A stretch of 64,000 nt of DNA from positions 62,001 through 126,000 of the forward strand of contig NZ_KB905814.1 of assembly GCF_000381025.1 (NCBI RefSeq), in the 5' to 3' direction. Origin of the DNA: Streptomyces sulphureus DSM 40104. Its GTDB lineage: Bacteria > Actinomycetota > Actinomycetes > Streptomycetales > Streptomycetaceae. The stretch's first letter is position 1. Every line of letters begins with the position of its first letter. The position numbers and the translations under genes were made by a program. Of the stretch, positions 52,344-60,910 are shown piece after piece. The notes under the pieces were generated by a model that saw only the letters and a list, made by a program, of their open reading frames with translations, ran no database searches and had not been told where the DNA came from.

Positions 52344-53621
52344 TCAGGGAGCAGCGGTGGTGACGTCCACGTCGGTGACGGCCGCGTCGGGGTGCCGCTC
52401 CCCCGTCAGCACCTGGTCCTGCCCGGTGTCGCCGAGGAGGTGGCGGCGGAAGAAGGCGCCGAGGTACGTGGCGGCCGCATGGCGCTGCTGCGGCTCGGTC
52501 AACTGCTTGGCCGACGCCGCACCCTCATGGTCCGTGCACTGCCCGGGGTGTCCTTCCACCGGCACGGAGTCGTCGGTGGCGGCGACCTGACGGCTCCGAG
52601 GCGACCACTGCGTGTTGAAGTAGTTGTGATTCGCCCCGTGGAGCGAGAACCGGTAGAAGCCGCCCCGGTTCCCCTCGCCCGCGTCGGCCGCGAACGAGAA
52701 CGCCTCCCGGCCGACCTGCCCGTCGCATGTTCCACGGAAGACGGCGAAGGGCGTCTTGGTGATCGTGTAGTCGGACATGTTCTTCGTCATCATGTTGTAG
52801 GCCGGTGCCACAGCCGCGACCGCCTTGACGTCGACGCCCTCGGGCCACTGTCCCCGATGGCTGTCGGCCGCCTGCCAGGTGGCCCCGGCCCCCGCCCTGG
52901 AGTGCCCCATGATCCCCACGTCGCCCATGTCCACGTGGTGGGCGAAGCCGACGCGCCGCGCCGCTCCGGTCGTCGGGTCGACGAACTTCCCGGCGAGCTC
53001 GCCCTCGTTCTTGGAGCTGAGCTCCTGCCACATGCGCAGATGCCGGTTGATGAGATCCGCCCGCGCGGCAGCATTGCCGTCCCCCGACACGGAGGAGGCG
53101 TTGATGCCGTTGGCGCCGACCGAGACCACGACGAACCCCTGAGCGGCCAACTTGCGGCCCACGTAGTCGTATCCGCGCTCGCTGGGCAGGGCGGGCGTCC
53201 CCGTCGCACACGGCCAGGCGAACAGCTTGGCACTGGCAGCTTCGTACGCGGCGTCGTCCCCACTGCGTTCGGCGGCAGTGCGCGCTGCGTCCGCCTTCCG
53301 GTCGGCGCAGGTCTCGTGCCAGCCGTGCACCATCAGGATCAGTGGATGCCGCCCCGTGCCCAGGTGGGCGGGGTAGTGCACCACCCCGGTCAGTTCGACG
53401 GGTTCACCGGTCTGTGGCAAGTGCCAGCCCTGGTTGCCCAGGTCGTAGCGGACCGTCCTGGTGGCTTCCGACGTGGGCACCGCGCTGCGTCCCGTCGCCT
53501 CGTCCGGTGCCGCGGTACCGGTGGCAGCCGTATACGTGACGGCTGCCGTTGCGGCGCACAGCACCGCGGCCGACAGGCCCAGCAGGCGAGCCGAAGCCCT
53601 CGTGCGTGTGTGGCGCTTCAT
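52344..53621 (-). CDS. Secreted alpha/beta hydrolase
   Basis: A 425-residue exported hydrolase. Signal peptide: basic start RHTRTRASARLLGLSAAVLC and a hydrophobic core ending near GTAAPDE. The catalytic domain has the oxyanion strand HPLILMVHGWHETC, nucleophile elbow VGIMGHSRAGAGATW, and a C-terminal His in FSLHGANHNYFNTQWSP. It has several Cys that may form disulfides (CADRKAD, WPCATG, GTCDG, GQCTDH). ATG 53621 follows GAGGGAG. Extracellular esterase/lipase activity is likely; the substrate is unknown. Confidence 0.88.
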   Translation of the reverse strand: MKRHTRTRASARLLGLSAAVLCAATAAVTYTAATGTAAPDEATGRSAVPTSEATRTVRYDLGNQGWHLPQTGEPVELTGVVHYPAHLGTGRHPLILMVHGWHETCADRKADAARTAAERSGDDAAYEAASAKLFAWPCATGTPALPSERGYDYVGRKLAAQGFVVVSVGANGINASSVSGDGNAAARADLINRHLRMWQELSSKNEGELAGKFVDPTTGAARRVGFAHHVDMGDVGIMGHSRAGAGATWQAADSHRGQWPEGVDVKAVAAVAPAYNMMTKNMSDYTITKTPFAVFRGTCDGQVGREAFSFAADAGEGNRGGFYRFSLHGANHNYFNTQWSPRSRQVAATDDSVPVEGHPGQCTDHEGAASAKQLTEPQQRHAAATYLGAFFRRHLLGDTGQDQVLTGERHPDAAVTDVDVTTAAP

Positions 53622-54236
53622 CAGGTCTCCCTCGGTGAGTACGGGGCCGGACAGGAGCGTCCCGCTTTGCTCGTGCCCGGGGTGCGGGTGGAGGCTGATG
53701 TCCCGGGATTGCAGCGTGGCCTTGGAGCACCTGCCCGCTCGGTCATGTCCGTTGCGTGGAAGGCGCTTTCGTCGATGACCGGTTCGTTCTTTCCTGGACA
53801 CGCACATCCGCACCATGGCGGGACACTGCCTACGTCTTGACAGACGTGCGGACCCGCCCGGGGTTGCAGGCGGCGATCGATGTTCCGGAAGCCGGAGAGG
53901 GACAGGCTGTGCCGCATCCGCACGCCCGCGGAGAAGTGCAACCTGTCGGCGCCCCACACGTCCTTTCCGGTAGAGGGCCCCTGAGAGCCCCGAACCGCTC
54001 TATTCACGCAACAGGTTGAGGCGTATGCCAGAAATACCCCGCTGGGAGACCATCCGCGGCAGCAACCCGACAGTCCCACGGCGCTCCGGGCCGGATGGCA
54101 GCACACAGCGTCAGGACGTCACCACCCCGCCCGCGGGAAAAAGGCGGTGACGGCTGCCGTTTCCGCCTGTGCAGGTGGTGTCCCGCACAGTTGGTGGCGA
54201 TGGCTACTGGGCCGGCTCTCCCGAGGCCGAAAAGAA
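53622..54236. other. Divergent spacer, no clear gene
   Basis: The 615-bp region separates the secreted hydrolase (leftward) from the sigma factor (rightward). Reading frames present are short or compositionally poor. It must contain both promoters; no operator or repeat stood out. Confidence 0.4.
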
Positions 54237-54755
54237 GTGGGCATCGAGGGCCGGCTGTTCGGCACGGCGTCGGAAGGGATCGACATGCTGTACCGCCACC
54301 GCAGGCTCGACCTCGTGCGTCTGGCCGTCCTCCTGGTCGACGACGTCCCCACGGCCGAGGATGTCGTCCAGGAAGCCTTCGCAGCCCTCTACCGACGCCA
54401 CGGCAACACGCTCGACGACATCGCCGACCCCGAAGCCTACGTACGGCGCAGCGTGGTCAACACCTCCAGGGACGTGCTGCGCAGGAGGCGCACCGTGCGC
54501 GCCTACATCCCGCCGCGCACTCTCCCCGCGCCACCACCGGAAGAAGAAGTCCTCCTCAGGGAGGAACACCAGGAAGTGCTGCGAGCGCTGCGGCTGCTCA
54601 CCGTGCGCCAGCGGGAGGTCCTCGTCCTCAGGTACTGGTCGAACATGTCGGAAGCGGACATCGCAGCGACTCTGGGCCTGTCCCGGGGTGCGGTGAAGTC
54701 CACAGCCAGCCGGGCACTCACGGCTCTGGCCAGAAGACTGAAGGAGACGCCATGA
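54237..54755 (+). CDS. ECF/SigE-type sigma factor
   Basis: A 172-residue sigma-70 family protein. Region 2: LYRHRRLDLVRLAVLLVDDV, TAEDVVQEAFAALYRRHGNT, and DPEAYVRRSVVNTSRDVLRR. Region 4: LRLLTVRQREVLVLRYWSNM, then SEADIAATLGLSRGAVKSTA and SRALTALARRL. The start is uncertain; GTG 54237 with GAGG upstream gives the normal family length, and ATG 54285 is an alternative. Its stop overlaps the start of the next gene (54752), suggesting the latter acts with it. Confidence 0.87.
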   Translation: MGIEGRLFGTASEGIDMLYRHRRLDLVRLAVLLVDDVPTAEDVVQEAFAALYRRHGNTLDDIADPEAYVRRSVVNTSRDVLRRRRTVRAYIPPRTLPAPPPEEEVLLREEHQEVLRALRLLTVRQREVLVLRYWSNMSEADIAATLGLSRGAVKSTASRALTALARRLKETP

Positions 54756-55060
54756 CAGCCGTCGAGGACCGACTTCGCGCCGCACTGCACGCCCGGGCCG
54801 ACCAAGTCACCGCCCTCCGCCCGACCTTCCCGTCGTCGCCGCGCGCACGGGCGGTCGTACACCCCGGACTCCGCAGGGCTGCGGTGGTGTTTCTGGCCGC
54901 AGCATTGGCGACAGCCCTCCTCGTGCTGCCACGGCTCCTCTCCCAGGGCGACCCCTCACCCCCCGCCGACACTCCTCCGCCCGCCGGCCCGAGCAACAAC
55001 ACGTCACCCTCACCCGCTCCCTCCCCACCGGACGAGGCACCTGGGCCTGCCGCACCGTAG
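54752..55060 (+). CDS. Short single-pass membrane protein coupled to the sigma factor
   Basis: A 102-residue protein. Residues 1-40 are a basic cytoplasmic segment (VEDRLRAALHARADQVTALR), residues about 45-62 a transmembrane helix (AAVVFLAAALATALLVLP), and the last 40 residues a Pro/Ser-rich extracytoplasmic tail. ATG 54752 overlaps the sigma stop. This matches the N-terminal part of membrane proteins that follow SigE-type sigma genes; the extracytoplasmic domain is missing, so it may be a truncated anti-sigma or sensor. Confidence 0.7.
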   Translation: MTAVEDRLRAALHARADQVTALRPTFPSSPRARAVVHPGLRRAAVVFLAAALATALLVLPRLLSQGDPSPPADTPPPAGPSNNTSPSPAPSPPDEAPGPAAP

Positions 55061-55170
55061 AGCAGCCGCAGCCGGGGCTGCGGCCGTACCCGCTCCACGC
55101 CCTCCGCGCAGCGGTCCATCCGAGCGGCCGGGCGGTTGCTGGGCGTCCCAGCGAAGCGGGCGACCGGAGC

Positions 55171-55310
55171 ATGCTGTGGATACCGTCCGCCTGCCGCGAC
55201 GAGCGGGGCTTCGCTGAACCGGATCGCTTCGACCCCGCGCGGTGGCCCCATCGCCGCCTCGCGCTCGGCTCGGGAGGGCACTTCAGCCTCGGCTCCGTCC
55301 TGGCCCGGAC
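55171..55310 (+). pseudogene. Cytochrome P450 C-terminal fragment (decayed)
   Basis: The frame from 55171 reads SACRDERGFAEPDRFDPARW and LALGSGGHFSLGSVLAR, which corresponds to the P450 PERF-like segment (RDPxxFxxPDxFDPxR) and the heme-binding loop (FGxGxHxCxGxxLAR). The heme-ligand Cys is replaced by Ser and no upstream P450 sequence is recognisable. It is a remnant, not a functional gene. Confidence 0.75.
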
Positions 55311-55333
55311 ATGCGCGGAAACGGCTGTCTCCC

Positions 55334-55381
55334 CTCGCGCGCGGTGCGGCACGGGATCTCGCGCGCGGTGCGGCACGGGAT
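55334..55381. repeat. Perfect 24-bp tandem duplication
   Basis: Two identical 24-bp units (55334-55357 and 55358-55381), each starting CTCGCGCGCGG and ending GCACGGGAT, lie immediately downstream of the P450 remnant. The frame of the P450 is lost around this point. Confidence 0.9.
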
Positions 55382-55591
55382 ACAGCCGACGTAGGGGCAG
55401 GCGTCGAGCTGCTGCTCGTCGGTGCTCCGCGAGAGGGCGGCCTCCTGCATCATCCGGTCGCGGCCGAGCGCAGCCACGGCCGTCATGCACGCGCACCAGG
55501 ATGCCGTTGCCGGTGAGGCGCGTGGAGTCGAAGTACAACCGCTCCCCGCACAGGCGGAGTTGGAGGTGGTGCGACTCGGACCCGAGCTGGT
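55382..55591. other. Non-coding or decayed sequence after the P450 remnant
   Basis: About 210 bp between the duplication and the end of the MFS gene. Reverse-strand frames here (for example one containing LYFDSTRLTGNGILVRV) look protein-like for a short run but have no start or context, so they may be further gene debris. Confidence 0.35.
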
Positions 55592-56824
55592 TCACCGAGC
55601 AGGACGGACGGCTTCACCGGAGGTCGACCCGTCGTCATCGGCGTCCCGCACGACCTTGCGCGTCTCCCAGCCGATCCGGGTACTGCTCACGGCTACGACG
55701 AGCGCGGACAGCGAAACGAGCGCCATGCCCCACACGAGGCTGCTCGCGTTCGCCACGAAGCCGATGAGCGGCGGGCCGGCCAACAGACCCGTCGTTCCCA
55801 TGGCGGCCACCAAGGGCAGTGCGTTCGAGTCCTGCTTCGCAGCGGCCACGTAGACGCAAGGCGTCACCGCTGCGATCCCCAGACCGACGCAGGCGAATCC
55901 GACGAGCGCGGTGACCACGCCGCCGGTGACCAACGCGAAGGCGAGTCCCGCACACGCCAGTACGCTGCCCAGGAGGACGACGCGGCCATCCCCCCAACGG
56001 CTGCGCCAGCCGTCCGCGAAGAGCCGGGCGAGCAGCATCATGCCCGACACGACGGCGATGCCCAGGGACGCGATCTCCCCGGAGGCTTCCGCGACGTCCT
56101 TGAGATAGAGGGTGGACCAGTCGTTCATGGCGCCCTCGGTGACGGTGCCGAAGACCATGGCGCAGCACATCCACAACGTCACGCGCTGGGGCAGCTTCCA
56201 ACCAGTGCGAGGGGACTTCCGCGCGGACTCCGTGGGCTTGTCGTCGGCCAGGAGCCCGCCGCGCGCGCCCACTGCGAGGAGCGCGAGAAGCGCGGCGGCC
56301 ACGGCGAAGTGCGCCACGACGGACGGGGTCACCGCGTGCACCCCGGAGGCCAGGAGCGCCGCGAGCGCGGACCCTGCGCTGAATGTGGCGTGCAGTTTCG
56401 CCATCGTGGCGCGTCCGTTGCGTGCTTCAAGGGTTGCTCCCTGGGCGTTCATGGCCGTGTTGAGGCATCCGACGAGTACGCCGTCGACGCAGAGCACCAC
56501 GAGCGCAGCCGGATAGTTCGGCGCTGCGACCAGGGCGAGAAGGACCGCAGCGAGAGCCGGCGCCGACCAGAGTGAGAGCCGCCGCGACCCCATGCGTCCC
56601 ATCAGGTATGTCACCAGCGGGAACGACACCGAAGCGCCGATGCCGGCCGCCATCAGCAGGACTCCCACTTCCGCAAGCGTGAGGTCGAGGTCCGTCTTGA
56701 GCGCCGGTAGGCGAGAGACCCAGGTGGCGTACTGGAAACCCAGGGAGAAGAAGAGCGCTGCCGCGGCCAACTGGCCCCGACGGAACGGGTCGTGGAGTCT
56801 CGACACAGGGCTATCTCGATTCAT
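55592..56824 (-). CDS. MFS transporter, last gene of the PhyH-DUF6271 operon
   Basis: A 410-residue major facilitator with about twelve hydrophobic helices. The loop 2-3 motif reads YLMGRMGSRRLSLW (GxLaDrxGrr-like). Other segments: LAAAALFFSLGFQYATWVSR, VGVLLMAAGIGASVSFPLV, AVVSGMMLLARLFADGWRSR in the second half, VLACAGLAFALVTGGVVTAL. It resembles the fucose/YbjJ-type MFS branch. ATG 56824 lies inside the end of the GNAT gene (stop 56811). The likely role is export of the product made by the preceding four genes. Confidence 0.88.
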   Translation of the reverse strand: MNRDSPVSRLHDPFRRGQLAAAALFFSLGFQYATWVSRLPALKTDLDLTLAEVGVLLMAAGIGASVSFPLVTYLMGRMGSRRLSLWSAPALAAVLLALVAAPNYPAALVVLCVDGVLVGCLNTAMNAQGATLEARNGRATMAKLHATFSAGSALAALLASGVHAVTPSVVAHFAVAAALLALLAVGARGGLLADDKPTESARKSPRTGWKLPQRVTLWMCCAMVFGTVTEGAMNDWSTLYLKDVAEASGEIASLGIAVVSGMMLLARLFADGWRSRWGDGRVVLLGSVLACAGLAFALVTGGVVTALVGFACVGLGIAAVTPCVYVAAAKQDSNALPLVAAMGTTGLLAGPPLIGFVANASSLVWGMALVSLSALVVAVSSTRIGWETRKVVRDADDDGSTSGEAVRPAR

Positions 56825-57353
56825 GCTGCTGCAGGGGCGGACTGGGGACGTGGATCGGCAAGGGCGCCGACATGTAGACGGCGTGGGAGTCGTAACCGCC
56901 CGTGGTGACCGCTCCGAGTCGCGGCGTGAGCCCTCGGGACATCCAGAACTTTTCGCTCCCGCCGACCGCGACCAGCGAGAGCTGCTCGTACCCGAGGTAC
57001 TTCGCCGTCCTGACGGCGTGTCCCAGCAACCGCCGTGCCATACCTCGGCGCCGCAGCGGGGCGGCGACGACGAGGTCGTGCAGGTGGAGGTTGCGCGACG
57101 GGAAGGCGGCCGCCGCTTCTCGCCGCAGATCCGGGTAACGGTCGGGCGGGTAGGGGAAGGCAAGCAGGTAGCCGGCCGCGCGGCCGTCGGCCTCCAGGAC
57201 GAAGCAGGTTTCCGGGGAGAGCTGCGCCCGGCTTCGCAGCATCTCCCGCCCCTCAGACAATCCCAGTTCGGCATAGGCGCTGAACTCCATCTCCACGATG
57301 GAGTCCCAGTCCCGGGCCTGTATTCGGCGTATCAGCGAGTCGTTGCTCACCAT
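56811..57353 (-). CDS. GNAT family N-acetyltransferase
   Basis: A 180-residue acetyltransferase. The acetyl-CoA motif A is LVVAAPLRRRGMARRLLGHA (V-x5-RxGxA type), preceded by CFVLEADGRAAGYLLAFP, and followed by YEQLSLVAVGGSEKFWMSRG. ATG 57353 overlaps the decarboxylase stop (57347). Genes before and after also overlap, so it is part of one transcript. Probable role: N-acylation of the amine produced by the decarboxylase, either as tailoring or self-protection. Confidence 0.87.
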   Translation of the reverse strand: MVSNDSLIRRIQARDWDSIVEMEFSAYAELGLSEGREMLRSRAQLSPETCFVLEADGRAAGYLLAFPYPPDRYPDLRREAAAAFPSRNLHLHDLVVAAPLRRRGMARRLLGHAVRTAKYLGYEQLSLVAVGGSEKFWMSRGLTPRLGAVTTGGYDSHAVYMSAPLPIHVPSPPLQQHESR

Positions 57354-58519
57354 CCGCCGCCCGTACAGGTGCGGAGCAACGGAGCGAAGCCGTTGAAGCC
57401 CTCGGTCATGTAGCTGACCGCGTACGCGCCGCAGGACTTGATCTCCACCGGGTCGCCCGAGTTCAGGTTCTCCGGCACCTGCACCAGACCGTGTGCGGAG
57501 TAGGCGTCGTCGCTGTCGCAGGTGGGCCCCGCCACGACCGCGGGTACCGTCCGCTGTGCGGTGTGCAACGGGAAGACGAGGCGGTATTGCAGCGCGTCCA
57601 TCTCGTACAGACCGTTGAACTTGCCGACGCTCAGGTACAGCCACCGTTGCCGTCCGCCGTCCGGTAGGTGCCGCTCCGTCATCCGGATCACGCGGGCGTG
57701 GATCGTTCCGTGGTCGGCCACCAAGTACCGCCCCGGCTCCATGACGGTCTTGAGGTGTTCGCCGTGGATCTGACGCAGCTCCGCCGTCCCCTCGCGCAGC
57801 ACGTGGAAGATCTTCTCGATCGGCGGGTGCAGGGGACTGCCGTGCCGGTCGAGGTAGTTGAGCGCGGGGAGTCCACCGCCGAGATTGACGTGGCTCAGGA
57901 CGATTCCGCGCCGGGCGAGTCCTCGCATAGCCATGTCGAGCCGCTCGAAGGCGTCGTTCCAGGCGTCGGGGTTCATCTGTTGTGAGCCGACGTGGACCGA
58001 CAGGCCGGAGGGGACCAGGCCGCCGGCCTCGGCTGTCGTCAGGATGCGCACGGCGCTGTCGGGCGAGCAGCCGAACTTGTGCTTGAGGCCCCAGAGGGCG
58101 CCGTCCCCGCTGGTAGCCAACCGGCAGAAGACCCGCGCTCCCGGCGCCCAGCGCGCCAGGGCTTCGACGTCTTCGGGACTGTCGGTGGCGAAGTCCCTGA
58201 TGCCTAAGCGGTGCGCGTCGGCTATGTCCTGGTCCGACTTGACCGTGTTGCCGTAGTGCGTGCGGGAGGGCCAGGCGCCGACTCGCAGTGCCTGTTCCAC
58301 TTCGGGCACGCTTGCCGCGTCGATCCCGGAACCGAGTCCGGTCAGGCCGGCGAGTACGTCATCGACCGGACACGCCTTCATGGCGAAGCGGACGTCGACA
58401 CCTGGCAGTTCTCGGCGCAGGGTCTCGTACCGCTCCCGCACGCCGTCCAGGTCGAATACGATCCGGTCGTCCCCGGGCGCTTGGGTCCGGGCAGACGGCA
58501 GAAGGCGCTCTTCGGTCAC
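57347..58519 (-). CDS. Type III PLP-dependent amino acid decarboxylase (alanine racemase fold)
   Basis: A 390-residue fold-type III enzyme of the ornithine/diaminopimelate decarboxylase group. PLP lysine in VRFAMKACPVDDVL; HYGNTVKSDQDI (family PxKxxxxL equivalent); SVHVGSQQMNPDAW; SHVNLGGGLPALNY glycine loop for phosphate; TVMEPGRYLV; and C-terminal GPTCDSDDAYSAHG with the catalytic Cys-Asp. It begins at GTG 58519, overlapping the next gene upstream by four bases. A TTA codon at 58205-58207 (codon 105) implies bldA control. Substrate (ornithine, lysine, arginine-like or a novel acid) cannot be set from sequence. Confidence 0.9.
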   Translation of the reverse strand: MTEERLLPSARTQAPGDDRIVFDLDGVRERYETLRRELPGVDVRFAMKACPVDDVLAGLTGLGSGIDAASVPEVEQALRVGAWPSRTHYGNTVKSDQDIADAHRLGIRDFATDSPEDVEALARWAPGARVFCRLATSGDGALWGLKHKFGCSPDSAVRILTTAEAGGLVPSGLSVHVGSQQMNPDAWNDAFERLDMAMRGLARRGIVLSHVNLGGGLPALNYLDRHGSPLHPPIEKIFHVLREGTAELRQIHGEHLKTVMEPGRYLVADHGTIHARVIRMTERHLPDGGRQRWLYLSVGKFNGLYEMDALQYRLVFPLHTAQRTVPAVVAGPTCDSDDAYSAHGLVQVPENLNSGDPVEIKSCGAYAVSYMTEGFNGFAPLLRTCTGGGW

Positions 58520-59850
58520 AGGACCGCCCGCCGAGGACCGGGCGCCGCACGGTACAAAGCCGTGTCACGCGCGGCGCCCACCAATTCGCCCCACGCTTCC
58601 GTCAGGAGGGCGAAATCGCCGATGTCGTCGCGGACTTCCTCGAGCAGGCTCGTCCGCCGGGACGCCAGCGCATCGGCGAATTCCGCATACTTTCCGCCGA
58701 GTCTCCGGTAGGCGGCGTCGATCCGGTCCAGCCGCTCCCGATTCTCTTCCTGATCGAGCTCCGTGCTCCGCCGCGCGAACTCGGCGACGGCAGTGGCGCG
58801 CACCTGTAGCCGCTCGTCGAGCAGCGAGGTGCCGGCTTCCGCCAACCGGTCGTAGAGGAAGTTGAAGTAGAGCATGGAGAGGAGGAACTTGACGAAGCGG
58901 GCCTGGTAGGCGGCGAATCCTGTGCTGGTTCTCCGTTCGGGGGTGTAGTAGTTGATGATGTTGCGGTTGTGCAGTACGCCGGGCAGTGCGGCGTTGTACA
59001 CCAGGTGGATAAGGAAATAGTCGCTGCCGATCGTGTCGGTCGCGGGTGGCAAAGGCACCTGGGCATGCACCCCGTGGAAAGCGATGTTGCACATGTCCAC
59101 CCGCATGGGGTCGACCAAGGTGAGCATCGAGTGGTCGTGCGCGAACAGGCCCTGGCCCGCACCGCGGAAGGACTCCTCGACGAGCTGCCGTTTCTGCGCG
59201 GCCGACCAGTCCGTGGGCGCCCACAGACTCACTATCTCCTGATAGGCATCGGGATCGATGCGCGCGATCTCGTCGATATCCACGGACGGTTCGCCCACGA
59301 AGGAGCTCCCCACCATCGCTACGCGCCGGCCGGCATGCTCCTTGGCCAGAACCGTCTCTGAGACCGCATCCGATACGTCCGCGGCCCGCTTGCCGATGCA
59401 GGCGAGTTCGTGGTGGACGGGAAAGACCGCCTCGCCGTTCGGACCGCTCTGGTAGTGGCTGTCGGAGTCCCTGCGGTGCACGGAAGTGCATCCGAGCGCA
59501 AAGGCGACGAGGAAGGCCCGGTTGGTGCAAGCGCCGTACGACAGCCGCTCCGGGAGCATGAGGTCGAGAAGCAGACTGGGCTTCGCGGTACCGGTCCGCC
59601 CGATCACCCGTTCCAGGAAGTCCCGTTGCTCGGACTCGCTCAGGTGGTGGACGGTGATGCGGGGATGCCGGGGCAGGGCACGGACGGCCTCCGCGTGCCG
59701 GGCGTACACCGACGCGTCGCAGGAGTCGAGGATCAGAAGGTGGACTTCCACGGGGAAGTGGTCGACGGCGTACGCCGCCTCCTGGCCGAGACCGGCAATG
59801 CTCTCGGCGCACGCGCGGTTGGTCGGAAGAGTCAGGCAGATGCGCTGCAC
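58516..59850 (-). CDS. DUF6271-like protein with GT-A glycosyltransferase-type fold
   Basis: A 444-residue protein. The start is ICLTLPTNRACAESIAGLGQ, then VEVHLLILDSCDASVYARHA, LSYGACTNRAFLVAFALGCT and SVHRRDSDSHYQ: an alternating beta-alpha N-terminal half with a DxD-type motif (DSD), as in GT-A glycosyltransferases. The second half is helical (FAAYQARFVKFLLSMLYFNF and long charged helices). I recall this family as DUF6271, found in actinobacterial gene clusters; the name should be checked. GTG 59850 follows GGAGGCGAA and overlaps the PhyH stop by 19 bp. Possible roles: sugar or other group transfer. Confidence 0.7.
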   Translation of the reverse strand: MQRICLTLPTNRACAESIAGLGQEAAYAVDHFPVEVHLLILDSCDASVYARHAEAVRALPRHPRITVHHLSESEQRDFLERVIGRTGTAKPSLLLDLMLPERLSYGACTNRAFLVAFALGCTSVHRRDSDSHYQSGPNGEAVFPVHHELACIGKRAADVSDAVSETVLAKEHAGRRVAMVGSSFVGEPSVDIDEIARIDPDAYQEIVSLWAPTDWSAAQKRQLVEESFRGAGQGLFAHDHSMLTLVDPMRVDMCNIAFHGVHAQVPLPPATDTIGSDYFLIHLVYNAALPGVLHNRNIINYYTPERRTSTGFAAYQARFVKFLLSMLYFNFLYDRLAEAGTSLLDERLQVRATAVAEFARRSTELDQEENRERLDRIDAAYRRLGGKYAEFADALASRRTSLLEEVRDDIGDFALLTEAWGELVGAARDTALYRAAPGPRRAVL

Positions 59851-60896
59851 TTCGCCTCCCGGGCCGCTTCGTCGAAGTCCTGTCCTCGCCAGGACTTCAG
59901 ACCGAGGAGCTTCTCTCCGAGCTCGTTCAACGTCGCCGGCCCGTACCGCTCGGATTCGGGCCGCAACGCGTCGCCGAGCAGGGTGCCGTTCCATGTCGGC
60001 GTGGTGACGTTGCGCCAGGATTCGACGCGGGAGCGGCGGAGCTCCGCGTGGCCGTCGAGAGCAGGCATCATCGCCAGGTACTGCACGGCTCGTACCCCGT
60101 CCGACGTGAGGTTGGGGCCGACGCCGTGGGCCAGGTGGCCGTTGAAGAGCAGCAGGTCTCCGGCCTGCAAATCCGGTCGGACCACGGGGAGTTCGTTCCG
60201 GTCGATCGCCGGCCGGATCGGGTCGCGGTCGTCCGGCTGGAGCGCTGCCCAGCGATCGAACGTGCGGAAGAGTTCGGGACAGCACTGGAAGCCGCCGTGC
60301 TCGGGGCCGGTGTCGTTGAGTGCCACGATGCCCTGCACCCGCTGCGGGGGCACTGCCAGCGTGGTGTCGACGTCCCAGTGCAGTTCGATGTCGAAACCGC
60401 GCTCACGGGACTCGATCAGCGAACGGTCCCTGGTTCCTGAATTCGGTGGGTTCAGGTTCATGCGGTCCAAAGTCACCCACAACTCCTCGCAGTCCCATAC
60501 GTCGACGAACGCGTCGTACACACGCTGGGTCTGACGGCTGTCCCACAGAAGCTGGTGGTGATAGGCCTCGACGAAGCCGTAGATGTGCAGCTCCCTGTCG
60601 AGGTCGGAGCGGTACTCCTGCTTTTCGTACCACGTCTCGGGACGGTCAGGGTCAAGTCCCTGGAAATCCCACGCGAAATCCAGCAGGCGCCCGGCGGCGT
60701 CCGGATCGATCGCCCGCTTGACCACGACGTAGCCGTAGTTCTGCCAGAACGTGAAGTCCTCTTCTGACAGCACTCTGAGGGGCCGTGACTTCTTCAGGTC
60801 GCGCAGCCGCGTGGGGGCCAGGTACGTCTCGCCGTCGGAGCTGAAATACGGGAGGTCGGAAGCGGCGCGATGCAGATAGGGGGAAACCGTTGACAT
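59832..60896 (-). CDS. Phytanoyl-CoA dioxygenase (PhyH)-family Fe(II)/2-oxoglutarate oxygenase
   Basis: A 354-residue oxygenase and first gene of the operon. The iron ligands are visible as LHWDVDTTLAV (His-x-Asp) and LLLFNGHLAHGVGPN (distal His), with the 2-oxoglutarate Arg in SDGVRAVQYL. N-terminal FTFWQNYGYVVVKRAIDP is the PhyH start of domain. ATG 60896 is preceded immediately by a perfect palindrome. A likely reaction is hydroxylation of an amino-acid-derived substrate. Confidence 0.87.
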   Translation of the reverse strand: MSTVSPYLHRAASDLPYFSSDGETYLAPTRLRDLKKSRPLRVLSEEDFTFWQNYGYVVVKRAIDPDAAGRLLDFAWDFQGLDPDRPETWYEKQEYRSDLDRELHIYGFVEAYHHQLLWDSRQTQRVYDAFVDVWDCEELWVTLDRMNLNPPNSGTRDRSLIESRERGFDIELHWDVDTTLAVPPQRVQGIVALNDTGPEHGGFQCCPELFRTFDRWAALQPDDRDPIRPAIDRNELPVVRPDLQAGDLLLFNGHLAHGVGPNLTSDGVRAVQYLAMMPALDGHAELRRSRVESWRNVTTPTWNGTLLGDALRPESERYGPATLNELGEKLLGLKSWRGQDFDEAAREAKCSASA

Positions 60897-60910
60897 GAGT
60901 ACTAGTACTC
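60897..60910. promoter_or_regulatory. Perfect 14-bp palindrome abutting the phyH start
   Basis: GAGTACTAGTACTC is its own reverse complement and lies directly next to the ATG of the PhyH gene, overlapping the expected ribosome-binding region (GGAG just upstream). It may be an operator or an mRNA structure that masks the start. Confidence 0.6.

Noticed and set aside
55592..57274. Extended N-terminus of the MFS protein
   Set aside because: Residues before 56824 are the GNAT gene in another frame.
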